A stretch of DNA of 13,712 nt from Chloromonas sp. AAM2 (GCA_004335635.1 QAXH01005913.1:1-13712), one strand, 5' to 3'. Positions 1 to 12,600 are shown, numbered from the stretch's first letter. Notes: generated by a model not told the origin, from the sequence alone. Translations and numbers: made by a program.

Positions 1-581
1 CTAGGCGCTCAGCAGCAGCCAACATCCCCATCCTAAGCAAAGCATGGGCATGGTGCCCCCACAAACCATGCACATGCAAGGTTCAGGGGCTGCATGCGTT
101 GAACGGGTGCATTTGGTGTTAACTGTGCGATCATGTGGCACATCTGGGTCCAAGTGTGAAGTATCAGGTCCCCAATGGTTCAACAGCCACTCTGCTATCA
201 ACACCTCAGGTAAAGGCACATCGCAACAATCCAGGCGTTGTTGCCATGTTTTTGGTAACAGGTGCCATCAGACATCAAATACACACATGCTAAGACAGAC
301 CGCGGTCGTCCTCAACTTGAGGCTGTGTGCAAATTCAGAAACAAATGGCGCGGTGAGTGTGAAAGAATGCCACCGCTGCATCTATCTTTCCTCATACAGC
401 AGGACGGACGTTGACAGGAACCGATGATGGCAGCACCAGCTCACACCCTGGGTCATTCATGCAAAATCAGCAGTAGTGGCACGATCACGTTCCTGCTCCA
501 CCTCTGCGCCGGCCCCCTCATTGCTTCACTACTGCCACACTGCCTTGTAACGCGCATCCCTTCGCACATTGCCCCACCCAC
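1..581 (-). other. Probable intron 20 (partial), no coding content recognised
   Basis: After GGHPSAVM the protein should continue with a strand of the form VAFSPDG. I read the minus strand of this stretch in all frames and found no such strand with a usable phase-1 acceptor. Open frames on both strands here look unrelated to any family I know. The simplest reading is that intron 20 occupies the rest of the window and the second WD40 array lies further left. Confidence 0.5.
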
Positions 582-678
582 CCATGACGGCCGAGGGGTG
601 GCCTCCGAAGGCCTGGTGCGGGGGCACTGCGTCCTGCAGCCGGTGACGTGGCGCGGAGCGGGGCGTCAGGGCCCACAC
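582..678 (-). CDS. POC16: POC16-like exon 20: WD40 blade start, last exon seen
   Basis: 32 codons plus one base: VWALTPRSAPRHRLQDAVPP and HQAFGGHPSAVM. GGHPSAV is the start of the next blade (GHSEPVQAV in animals), so the protein does not end here. The likely donor is ATGG|GTGGGT at 581; reading on instead meets TAG after 19 more codons of non-WD40 sequence. The acceptor is CGCCTTGCAG|GTG. The start is firm, the end less so. Confidence 0.72.
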
Positions 679-3600
679 CTGCAAGGCGTGTATTCAAAAT
701 ATTCATATTCAATTTTATTTTGTAATTTTGCAGTTTGTGTGATTACAAGTAATGACATGACAATTACAACTATATAATTTATAAATGTGACAATTAACAT
801 ATTTGTATCTAATAAATACTGTATAGCATCATGATAATAATAATAATAATAATAACAATAACACTTTTCACTTGTGGGACGATACATAAATATCAACACG
901 CTTACTCCCTCACCTTGACCAACCCGTCATCACCAGCAGTGGCGGCGAAGCGTGCCGCAGGGTCCATCACCAGCACCTTCACGTCCAGCCGGTGGGCCCC
1001 CGACACCTGCGGGCAGGTGTGGCAGCGGTACCGGGAAGTGTGAACGTGACGTGGATTGTGTATGTATGTGTGTGTGCGTACAAGTACAAGTGTGTGTGTG
1101 TGTGTGTGTGTGTGTAAGCGTGTGTGCGTCGTCATGCCCAGCCGGTGAGCACGTGACGCCTGTAGGTAGGCCGGAGGCAAACGGGCAGCATGATGTTGCC
1201 ATGGAAGGGAATGTCGAACGTGACATGGATGCGCGGATTGGGTGTGCAATACAATTGTACGGGACGACGTTGGCAGAAGGCTATCAGAGCACAGATTGGA
1301 GGGAAAGCAGTATGCAAGCGGTGCAAGGTGTGAGGCTGGTGGAGCAAGCTGGTCTGGATGATATGCGCACAATGATGCCGAGCCAGCAAGCCACGGAAAA
1401 ACTGAACAGCAGCTTTCAAACCGCGGTTACCGTAAATTGTCGGTCAGCCCAATTCATGATGTTGCAACAGGCGGTGGGTCAGGTATGTCAGTTAGTTGTG
1501 TGTTTTGGCCCCACCTGTTGCAGCAGCTGTCCCTCGAGCAGTTCGTACCGGTCCAGTCTGTTGGGCGCGGCCAGGGCCCACACCTCCGCACTGTCGGGGC
1601 TGAAGCTTAGCCTGTGACAAGGGTGGGCAAGACTAATCAGGCAGCTGGCAGCTGTGTTCGTCAGTGGTTGACGGGCAGCAGCAGCAGTGGCATGAACACC
1701 TGCTCTTTTGCACATGCTTACAAATGCTTCTGAAGAGGCCATGCGTCAGCGCTATCAGTAATCTCTGATGTGCCGGTGACGCCATGCATCAAATGGCTCT
1801 GTTGGCTAGGCTCAAATGGTCATCCAAAGTCAAAGTACCAGCCACGGCTGTGCAGCTGCCGTAAGAAGAGCTCGACTGATATCCTGAATCTGTCACTTGC
1901 CTTGTGAATGTTGGCGTGTCCGTCTCAATGCGCATGTACGGCTCCAGTGTGCTGCCGTGGAACACCAGTACGCTGGTGATGCTGCGGTACGGGTCGCGCG
2001 ATACGGTGGCCAGGTACCGGCTGTCAGGGCTCACGGCCAGGCACACCTGCACACACCAGGACAGGGGACAGGGGCATCTTAACTGCGAACACAGCTAGCA
2101 TACCTCAGCCTAATCACATCTGACGATAGCTAGTAAGAACAGAATCTAGACTGGTGGTTGAGGTTAACACTAATAAGTTAGTACTGCCGTTCTCACTATA
2201 CAGCAAGAAGATCACAGGTCGCAATACTAATGACCTTGCCATAGTGTATAGCAGTTCTGTAGTAGTCTGTGGCCACGTTTGTGCACTGTGCACTGTCAGT
2301 GGTGCACCGGAAACTAGCCCGGGCATCAATTCTGGGATCGCCTCAGGAGCACCGCACACGTCCATGTTTGGGTTGTACGTATGTGTTTAGGGATACGCCA
2401 CCCCCCGTCTCCTGGACGGGCTAGAAACTGACAAAGTGCCACGTGGCGGTTTGGTTCTTTCGATGCTGTTGTTGGCTTGCTGAACCTACTGGCTTCAAAG
2501 ACGCTTGTCACTTGCTACAGCGGATCCAATTTACTGGCACTTTTCGCCAGTTTCATGAAAACCCCATGCCTGAAACTGCTACAAACGTTCAGGCTGGCCG
2601 TATATGTATGCTTATGCGGTGATGCTGAATTCCCCTAGAACTGATCACGTGATCCTGATGCCCTCGGACTGCGCATGAGTACCTGGTCCTAACTGTAGCT
2701 CAAGCATCTTGACACCCCCCGCGCCCACTGGGCACAGCCAAGCACCCAACAGCAAGGAAGATCAAGGTAGCACAGTGTATCAAGGAAGATCAAGGTAGCA
2801 CAGTGTATCAAGTCTTGGCAGCAGTACAAACCACCCACCCTTACGTCCCTGACCCCGGCTGTGAGGAACTTTGTCGGCGTGTAGACTTGTGCCACGTCAT
2901 ACACACACAGCCCGCCGTCCGCCCCGCCCGTGTAGAGCCGACTGCCGTCCGGTGCGTAGGCTGCCTCGACCAGGGGCGCCCGGTGCTGCTGGTGCTCCTG
3001 CGGGGCACACATGTTTCGTGCTCGAACGTGTAGTTGTTGTTTACGCACACACATAAGACACACGCATAAGCATGCACATGCACGCACACACACACACACA
3101 CACACCATACCATTTCACATGATCATAAGCCACAGGTTGCTGATGCATGGATGCGTGCTATCATCACACTGACACACACACACCCCATACAAGCGCGGTA
3201 GGAGACGCGCAACATATCCGGATGATCCATATGCACTACAGCTCAAAACGATATATATAGGTACATGTATTTATTCCTTGCCATGCCGGGTACACACAGA
3301 CTGGCACAACAGGCGACAGTGGAGCATTGGCTAGGCTAACACCGCATGCGCCCTGCAGCTGCAGTCATTGACTGCATCCTGCTTGTGGTAAAAAAAAAAA
3401 AGCAACAGTGGAAAGACGCAGCCAAACCGCTGTATCTGCTGCTGCTCGGTTTGTGAATTCTAGTCATTACTAGACTTAGGCTGACTTTGGCAAAGTACAA
3501 TGCAATATGACGCAGCATAGTTCTGTACACATGACTGAGTCAAACCACACACATCTCACATGCAAACACACATTTTGAATGCACTGACCTGTATGACAGT

Positions 3601-6600
3601 GGAGGTTGCCACATCAAACACGCGCAGGCGGCCGTTGGCAAAGCCGCATGCGAGCTCCGCGTGAAGCGGGTGGTAGGCCGCACACATGACCTGCTCGCCG
3701 GGGGCATCGAACTGCACCCGCTGCTGGTGTGTGGCCAGGTCCCAGATGCGGATACTGCCGTCATTAGACACGGTGCAGTACTCGTCCCTAAAAGAGTGTA
3801 CACAAAGGAGCAGATGGTCACGTCATGGGCTGGCCAAGAGCACAGCAGGTGGTGATCAGCATGTGTGGCACAGGTGCAATCAAAAGGACGCTTTTCATGG
3901 ATGGCCAGATGCCGTTGCTGCCGTCACTGGCTACAATGCAGTGCTCACGAAGCAACCCTGGGGCCAGCACCTGAAAAACGCCCAAGAACTTATGACTTAT
4001 GGCAGAGCAGCAGGTGGCAATCATCACGTGTGGCACAAAAGTGAGAGCAGGCGACTTAGGTCACTCTGATGATACAGTTGATTTATGGTGGCAGGCGAAG
4101 ATGAGCCACTTAAAAGTCACCCAATGGTGACAGACCAAGATTGATTGCAAGCAACATCCATGTTACGATTCTTATTCATCATCAGGTAGTGGGTTGAACC
4201 ATGAGAAGCTATGTAATGGGTTGAACCATGAGAAGCTATGTAATGATGATGATGATCAGGTAGTGCAACAGGTTGCGTCAGGATGTGCCCACCTGTTCGG
4301 GTCCGCTGCCACTGCGTTGACACAGCCCACATGCGACCTGAGCAGCGTGGTGAATTGGTGCGAGGGGATGTCCAGCACGCCCAGGGTGCCGCTCTCAGTG
4401 CCTATGCCCACGTGCAGCCCGTCAGGGGACATGCACACAGAGCTCACACCGGACTCGTGCTCGGCCTGAGGACAAGAACGAAGACATGGCATAGCATGGG
4501 ATTGGCACCCACCCACACACACCCACATCCGCATGGGATCGGCCTGTGAAATCCAAGTAGCGATGACGGTGATAATGACGGTGAGAATGCATCGCATGAC
4601 GGTTATGACGCTGGCATGGCATTCATATTTCATCAGGTAGGCGTTAAACCAATAGCTGGACATGTCTGATTGGTGACTGTCCCGAGGTGTCGGCAGCTGA
4701 GGTGTGGGGAGCTGAGGTGTCGGCAGCTGAGGTGTGGGGAGCTGAGGTGTGGGGAGCTGAAGTGTCGACAGCTGAGGTGTAGAGGGCTGAGGTGCAGGGA
4801 GCTGAGGTGTGGGGAGCTGAGGTGTAGGGAGCTGAAGTGTCGACAGCTGAGGTGTAGAGGGCTGAGGTGCAGGGAGCTGAGGTGTGGGGAGCTGAGGTGT
4901 GGGGAGCTGAGGTGTGGGGAGCTGAAGTGTCGACAGCTGAGGTGCAGGGAGCTGAGGTGTGGGAAGCTGAGGTGTAGAGAGCTGAAGTGTCAACAGCTGA
5001 GGTGTAGAGAGCTGAGGTGTAGAGAGCTGAGGTGTGGGGAGCTGAGGTGCAGGGAGCTGAGGTGTAGAGAGCTGAAGTGTGGGGAGCTGAGGTGTAGGGA
5101 GCTGAGGTGTCGACAGCTGAGGTGTAGAGGGCTGAGGTGTAGGAAGTAGAGACGGAAATATGGGCGGACAGCCAAGATCGCTTCAAGATTGCTTCAACTC
5201 GAGACCATATCCCAGAACACATGCGCTCATGAAGCGCTGTAAATTTGTTTTGGGTGCAAAATGATGGCTCAGCAAGCAGACCGCTGACCCACACTTGCCA
5301 ACCTTACAGCCGTGCACTGCTCCCTGGGGCACCTCGTGCCTGTGCCCCACCAACACCCCAACCAAACACTCCAACCAAACGCCCCAAGTCAGATAGCGCT
5401 TAATCCACCTCTCGCCTCTCCCAAACGAATTCTTCAAGCAGAGCCAGAGCTGCAGTTCTATGGCTAGTCCCAGGGCTCCTTGGTCTACCTCATGTTTGCC
5501 CCAAAAGAACACTCCAACGAACAACTTCACAAATACCCCAACAAGCACGCCAGTCCAGAGCTCGAGCTGCAATTCCCCGGCTAGTCTTGAAACTACGCCA
5601 CTTGCCGCCGTGAGCAACACCCCAACGAACACCCTAACAAATGCTTGAAACGGAGCTGCAATTCCCTGGGCCCTTCCACTTGCCTCCATGAGGAAGTCAG
5701 CGAAGTCCATGGGCCACACCCTGAGCATCCTGTCCTCGGAGCAGGTCACGCACAGCCCCTGGTGCACCACCAGTGCGTTGATGGCGGCGGAGTGCAGCTG
5801 GTACACGCACAGCAGCGTGCGGCTGCAAGGAAACCAGGGGTACACATCACATATTAGATCATTTATTTCTCAGACATGTATGTGGTGCCTGCCTTCCTGC
5901 CTGCTCGCCCTTCCGCTCGCCTGCCACCACCTGTTGTCATACCACACAATTTCGCATACCCCGCCCGTCCCTCAGACCGCCTGCCTGCTTGCCCACCCGC
6001 CTGCCTGCCTGCCTGCCTGCCTGCCCGCCCTCACCCAAGCAACCATGAATTGTCACCTGTCTCATGCCAGCCCGCCCCACAGCCTGCATGGTCCATCAAT
6101 CTCAGCATCCCCGCGAACGTTTGCCTACACCTGCTCTACTCCCTATCCATGGAAATGTGGTGTACACGTTGCTACAGGGTAGCTGACCACCTGTTAACAT
6201 TTGCCGCCTAAGCGCCCATCTGCACTGTTGCACATCAGCCTGCTTCCCCGGTTGCCTGCCCGCCTGCCCGCCTTCCAGTCTGCTTGCCTGCCCGCCCTCT
6301 GTGTTTCCTTCCCTCCTGCTCGCCTGCCTTACTTGCCGGTACCCGGTTCTCCCCTCCCCACACACTTTGCACACCCAGCCGCCCCTCAGCCTGCCCTCTC
6401 TCACGTTGCATAGTCAATGTCGAACACCGCCCCCGATGCCGATGACACGTAGACGTGCCGCCCCTCGGGCGCATATACACCCACTGTGCTCTCAAACGCA
6501 ATGTCGGTGAACACGTTGGGGCCCAGGGCTGCTGTTAAGCCACCCGCATACAGCGTCACCTGAAGCACAAGCCAAAGCCAGCACACACTCTGAGGTGCCA

Positions 6601-9600
6601 CACACTCCTGGATGCATGATGCCAGACCGCATTCAGACCTCGCGGCACCTTACTGTGAATCAGCAAACTCTTTCACTATCATTGTTACATGACATTCGTA
6701 GATTTGCCTTGTTCCTAAGACAGCACACCCTTTGCCTCCTGACCTACCCCGTCTCCAACTGCATGTACCTACCGTCGTCTGGCTGCCCTGTCACTTTACC
6801 TTCTTAACCGGCGGTCCTATGCCTCAGGTTTTGCTCCCGTACTCAGGGTAGACCAGGGCCAAGCCCATTCCGTTCCTTGTCCTGTTGCAATTTCCTGATG
6901 TAAACAAATAACGAGCCCCGCCCCCTCCCTACTTTACCTTTTTGTCCGGTGCTCCTATGCGCACAGTGACCCCTCTGAGCTGGCCCGCCTTGAGCCTGTA
7001 AGTGCGCACGTTGTCCCGCCCGCACGTGACCAGCTGATCCTCCTCGTAGGTTGAGAAACGGATGGCCTTGATGTTGTACTCGGTCACGTGACGGGAAACG
7101 ACCTCGGGCTGAAGCAAACAAGGCAGACCCGATGTGTTGAGAATTGCCTGCCGTTGACTGAAGGGGCGAGGGATTGAGTGCAATGGCTGGATAAGTTGAT
7201 GGAGTTGGCCGAGATAGTTGTAAGGGCATGGTGCCGTGCGTAAGTTCGGTCGTGCAATGGTTGCTGCAGCAATGCAATCTGGCTATGTGTACGGTCGGTC
7301 GATCACTCTCCTTTGTTCCTTGCTGCCCACACATGCTGAGAATCGGCTCGCTCATCCACCCTTGCTCCATATGTCATACATTCCTACCGGTAAGTGTATT
7401 CCATCAACATCATCATCATCATCATTACACTTGCTGTGGTTTCATAGCGCGCCACCCACCCTTCCCCCGTATCTCAGCTGTGAAATGTCCCACAGCACCA
7501 CCAGCTGCCTCGCCCCCGGGTCCAGCCCCACCGCCACCAGCGCCCGCCCATCCTGGGAGATGTCCACAGCCAACAGCCCGCTGGCATGGCCTGCACACAC
7601 AGGGAAGCAAACCAACATTTACATGGTTATATTACTACATGGAGGCTCTGCATTTGATCAATCTCGTGCATCAGCTGATGGGCCAAAGCATCACAATCAA
7701 ACAGCTAACAGGCCGCAGAATGAACACCCATGAACTCACTGTATAGAGGTCCACAGACAGCAAATCGTGCGTGGCGCTGTGCTAGGTGCAATCCGTAGAG
7801 CCCCTAGCTACACCTACCATTGAACTTGCTGCCTGCTTTGTTTCCTTTAGCGTTCATGACCTCATGCATACAGATGTCAAGACACTCGCACCTGGTGTCC
7901 ACCATTGCATGCCGATTGCAATCTATTTCTCCTCCAAAGCCTTGGGCATAGAAAAAGTTGCAACAGCCACTTGACATTCAACACTGATTGGTGGCCATGA
8001 CAAGCCATGTATGATGACGACAACCTACCATTAAGCACTGCCACGCACTGAGCGCTGTGGAATGCCCACACACGGATGACCGCCTGCTTGCCCTCCTGGG
8101 CAGTGGCCATGATGGCACCTTCCCCGTCAAAGGCAAGGGCAATCACGTGGGACGTGTGGCCCAGGAAAAACCGCTGGCTGGAACCGTCACTCTGCAGACA
8201 ATCATGAAAACAGCCAGGTCGTGAAGGCGCGGACGAGCAACTAGCTCAAAAGGCAAATGAAGACAATCTTGCCTGGCATGGTTTAGTCCTCAGTGCCGCT
8301 GTTTCAGCCATGCTCAGCCCCCGTGACTCGAACTCCTTTAAACCAAAAGTCGTCCACACGCTTGATCCTCGGTATGTGTAGCACTTGCATGTGTCCAGCT
8401 TTTGATGCAACTGAGGATGGTTTGTGCTTCATATTGGCCCAACTGCCACTCTGTTTATGATATTGATGTTGTTTTGATGCTTTGTTCGAGCAACTCTGCA
8501 AATGCTGATGATCTAGTGATGCTGATGGTGGTGCTGGTGTTGACGACGGTGATGATGATGATGATCATGCCTAACCTGCATTGCCACCACCACCGAGCCC
8601 GCAGTGAAGACCATCTCAGTGGAGTGCGGCGGCCACTGCAGCGTGCGGGGCTGGTCGCCACTGAACGCATTGACCCGCACCAAGCTCAGGGCGGGGTCAG
8701 GCTCAAGCACAGCACCATGCACATCAGCAACCGCCTGCAGACAAAAAGAACATGATAAGGAGAGTGTTGAGGTCTCCGACAGTTTCACACATTCTGGTCA
8801 AGGTAGATTCTTCCCATGGAGACCCCAACAGTGTGTGCTCCAGCGTGGGAGGCGGGAAACAAGAACTGATGAAGGTGGCTGCTGGCGTGCAGCAGCAGCG
8901 ACAGGTATCAAGAAGAATTGCAGTGTGGACGACGTCCACTGATCCAAAACGGAAACGGGGTGGATAGCACGAGACAAGAACAGCACCAACAACAGCATCA
9001 GCAACAAGAAACTGATCTGGAGGGTCAATGAACACCCAGGGCTACCAGGGCATGAGCGCACAGCGAAAGAAGGCAGGCATGAAAAAAGCCCATGCAGAGA
9101 ACAGGAAGAGAAGTGCACAGGAGCTGTCTGGTACGATGTTGCAATGCAGATGTATAGGTCAACTTGAATCTGAGCGAGTCTCAGTCAATCTAACCAAATC
9201 AGTCAAAACCAGTCCAAATTGAGCATTTGACAAAACCGATATATTATTCAAAACAGGGCAGCAGGAAGGGCAACCCACCTGGTCTGTCACGCCAGTGTCA
9301 CACTGCTGCGGGGTGAACAGCTTGTGGGACGCCACCGGGCCGGGCGCCACCGCCTGCACATTGCTGCCCGTGGTCGTGTGCGGCCCCTTTGGCCCCGGCA
9401 CAAACACATTCTGCGCCAGCTGGCCCGCCAGGGCGTGTGCAGCAGCGGACATGCGGGGCGCATCCGCAGAGGCGGTGTAGACTGAGGGGACGGCCGAGGC
9501 GCAGGCGGCGGGTGAATGTGGTGGGGCCAGGCGGCCGGCGGAGACAGGCGAGTCGGCGGGGCCGGGCGGGGATGTGGCGGTGGTGCGACGGCTGCTGGAA

Positions 9601-12600
9601 CCTGCTGCCCTGTCTGTTGACATGCGGGGCATGGGCCTGCGGCAGGCATGTGATAGCCAAGCGCTTCTTGCTGAGTCGACACAGGCTTGCTTTTGTACCT
9701 GCCCCCAGCCGATTGTCGCACTTGAATGTCGCATGGCAACATGACTTGATTTGATTGCTCACGTAAGACGCCTGAACCCAAGTCAGACTCAGGCTAGGTC
9801 GAGATGCCAGTTGTTGCGTTGAAACATCGCAGTGTGAAGGCTGCTTGTCCCTACTAGTAACTCGTGTGAGCTGAGATGCCAAGCAGCGAAGCATTGGTGC
9901 TTGTGCCTCCTGATCAGTAGCACTTTTGTTTATTTATCACTAGTAATGCTTTTTGAGCCTAGAGTCAAGATGAGGGTGTGGTGGGGTTGAGATTGTCGCC
10001 TTACTCACGCTGCATCTGCCTCTTCCACGTCTGTGGGCTCCTGAGGCAGCCATGCCATCTCAAACAGACTTGTGTCCAGCGCATGTGATAGAGCCATGTC
10101 GCGGGGCAGCGTCTGCAAGGAAAACAACACCTAGAGCACGTCGAATGAGGGGCAAAGCCCAGACAGCAGGTAGGTGAGCTTTAGGTGACCCACCACTGAG
10201 TAGGCCAAGGGAGGCAACCAGACGACCCGATCCTGGTGCTGCTCGTTGCTACTTTCCATTGTCCCTGCATTCGCTTTGCTTTCCTGCTCAGGGTAGGCCA
10301 GGCCCGTTCTGCGTCCTCTGATGGCTTCCCTGGTGAAAATACATACGTATAGCCTTACCTGCACTTTCTACTCTCCCACCCACCTCAGCCTGACCCACAC
10401 CATCGCCAACTGGTTGCGTGGGTGCGGTCGCTTCACATGGGAATCACTGCTCAGCCATGTGGCCAAACGTGTAGACGTCCTCTAGCAAGGCCTCCCCCTA
10501 TCCTGCCCCGCTATTTTAAACAGTGAAAAGCCCCAACACACGCATGCACACACACACGCACACCCGTGCATACATTGGAGCATGTACCCCATGATAAGCC
10601 ATGCAATGATGATCATGATGATGGTGATGATGACGATGTACCCCTGATCCTGGCCCGGCCCAGACAACCACAGCACCTCCCGCCCACCTGCAGTCCGAAC
10701 TTGAGATCAGACGTGTACATCGACCTGACCGTGAGCCAGGAGCACAGCTGCACGCTCCTCAGGCTGTGCAGCGGGGAGGCGGTGAAGCGGGCCACTGCAG
10801 CTGCTAAGTCAACCGCAGCAACACACCAGCGGTGCGAGGCGTGGGGGTACGGGATCTGGATGCCACTGGACTTGCGCTGCACGCAAGGGAAAGGCAGGCA
10901 GCGGAGGTGCAAGACATTATCATGGGCTGCCTGTCTGAGAAAGATGCTGAGACCGATCGTATACTGGGATTCAAGCAAACTAGCATGGGCCATCGGTCTG
11001 ACATGGCATTGGCTCTGGGGCAGGCAGGTGGCATGAACAGACATGGTAGGCATTGTTTGGCTCAATCAAATCTCAGCCTTCAGGCGCATGCACAGTGTCT
11101 GGATGCATGCACGGCACATATGCGGGTGTGACGGTGTGTCACAAGGCAACTGAAACCAAGTCACACAACACAGTCATGCCCCGCCCTGCATGCAGTGTGT
11201 GGTGCACCCACTCTGACTTGCTCTGCCTTGTACATGCTGCTGATGGACACTCGGTGCACGATCAGGTCAGCAGTAACCACCTCCACGTGAATCACAAACA
11301 CCTTGACCGGGCTGACCTTGATCTGTGACAACAGCAGTGCACATGTCTCAAACCGAGCCTTGACACGGCGAAGCTGTACTAAAGTCGGTCGGGCTGGTGC
11401 TATGCGCGTATGAGGCTGTAGCGCAACTAGAGGTGTTGTGCCCTGAGAGAACTGGCCTTGATACGCCAAACTGCTGGGCTGACTGCTGGGTGACTGCTGG
11501 GTGACTGCTGGGCTGACTGCTGGGCTGACTGCTGGGTGACTGCTGGGCTGACTGCTGGGTGACTGCTAAGCATATGTGACTGTCCTGAGATGGCTCAGGT
11601 CAGCCTCCAATAGCAAGGGCCTTTGCTCGTCATGTTGGTGTGTGTTGGTGAGTGAGTGAGTGAGTGAGTGACGTCCCAATGTACTCGTAATAGAATGTTA
11701 TCACTGAGTGATACATTAAGAATTTAGTATGTATGAGTGAGTGTGTATCGTCCTACAAATGGAAAACAAATGGCAGTGGTGTGTGTTGTGGTGGCATGAG
11801 ATGCCATACCTGCATGTACAGGAACCTGCCCGTGAGCCCTAGGGTCTGGGACTTGAGCTTGGGCACCCGCACGTAGTTGGCTGCGGGGATCATGCCGCGG
11901 ACCTTGAACACCTTCTTGCCAATGATGCGGTCCTGTCGCAGCAGCAGCAAGCAGGGGCCAAGAGCACACATTGCGCCTGGAGAGGTTGTGCGTTTTGTCT
12001 TGTGCAAAGCTGGTCATGGCACAGGTTGAGACACCACGCCCAGCTTGCGCAAAGCTGGTGATAGCGCAGGTTAAGGCATGTGGAAATGGCCGAGACCCTG
12101 CTGCCGGCTGCAGGGTGGTGCTGAAGAGAAGGTGCTGTGAAGGACACGGCTGCAGGCTGCACAAAGGTGCTGAAAGGTGCCGAAAGGTGCTGCAGGTGTC
12201 TTGCAGGCCCAAGTTGCCGCTGCATGGCACGGCTTGTTCGTCAACAGCCCTGTGGGCATGCGTTGCTGTTTAGGTCATGGTGTGTACTCCGCTGCTGAAT
12301 GGCATTGGCTCTCAAGGCAGCTGCATTGAAGCTGATGGTTGCCCAAGGTTCAGCTAGCTGTCACTGGAGTCGTCAAGCTCTGCCTTGTAGCAAAGCTGCA
12401 CTATGGCTGTTTTACAGCCATGCGTGCAGACAAAGGACCACGTGTGTATGTTGTGTTTTTGAGAAGTGACCGATACACGTCCCAGAGGCATGGACCCGGA
12501 CAGCCCCTGAGGTCGCCAGTTTGCGTACGGAGCATAGCTGAGTCCATGCATATGCATGCTGGCCAGCGAGGGCTGATGACTAGCTGAGGCTGACACCAGC

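Noticed and set aside
44..427. Plus-strand open frame of 127 codons near the left edge
   Set aside because: No recognisable domain, low-complexity feel, and it lies antisense to what should be an intron of the WD40 gene.
582..678. Exon 20 as the true C-terminus, reading on to a TAG near 525
   Set aside because: The extra codons do not resemble WD40 sequence, the protein would stop mid-blade, and a reasonable donor (G|GTGGGT) lies at 581.
2114..2365. Minus-strand open frame of 83 codons inside intron 16
   Set aside because: Exons 16 and 17 join directly in phase 0 and match the animal protein without a gap, so no extra exon is needed; no WD40 pattern was seen.
4256..4993. Minus-strand open frame of 245 codons with PQLPT repeats running into exon 14
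   Set aside because: The repeat part is intronic minisatellite that is open in all gene-sense frames. The only real coding piece is exon 14 at its end, joined by homology to exon 13 and not to the repeat.
4684..5143. Possible CRISPR array
   Set aside because: Units are directly adjacent 15-mers with no spacers, in a eukaryotic intron.
4644..5294. Minus-strand open frame of 216 codons with TSAPHTSAP repeats, and the plus-strand LRCREL repeat frame
   Set aside because: Both are other-frame readings of the same 15-bp array; the unit has few stops, so openness is expected.
5876..6211. Pro/Leu/Ala-rich plus-strand frames over intron 12
   Set aside because: These are translations of the CTGC-rich tract, on the strand opposite the gene.
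9298..9894. Minus-strand open frame of 198 codons overlapping exon 7
   Set aside because: It is a different frame of the GC-rich linker exon and does not join exons 6 or 8 in phase.
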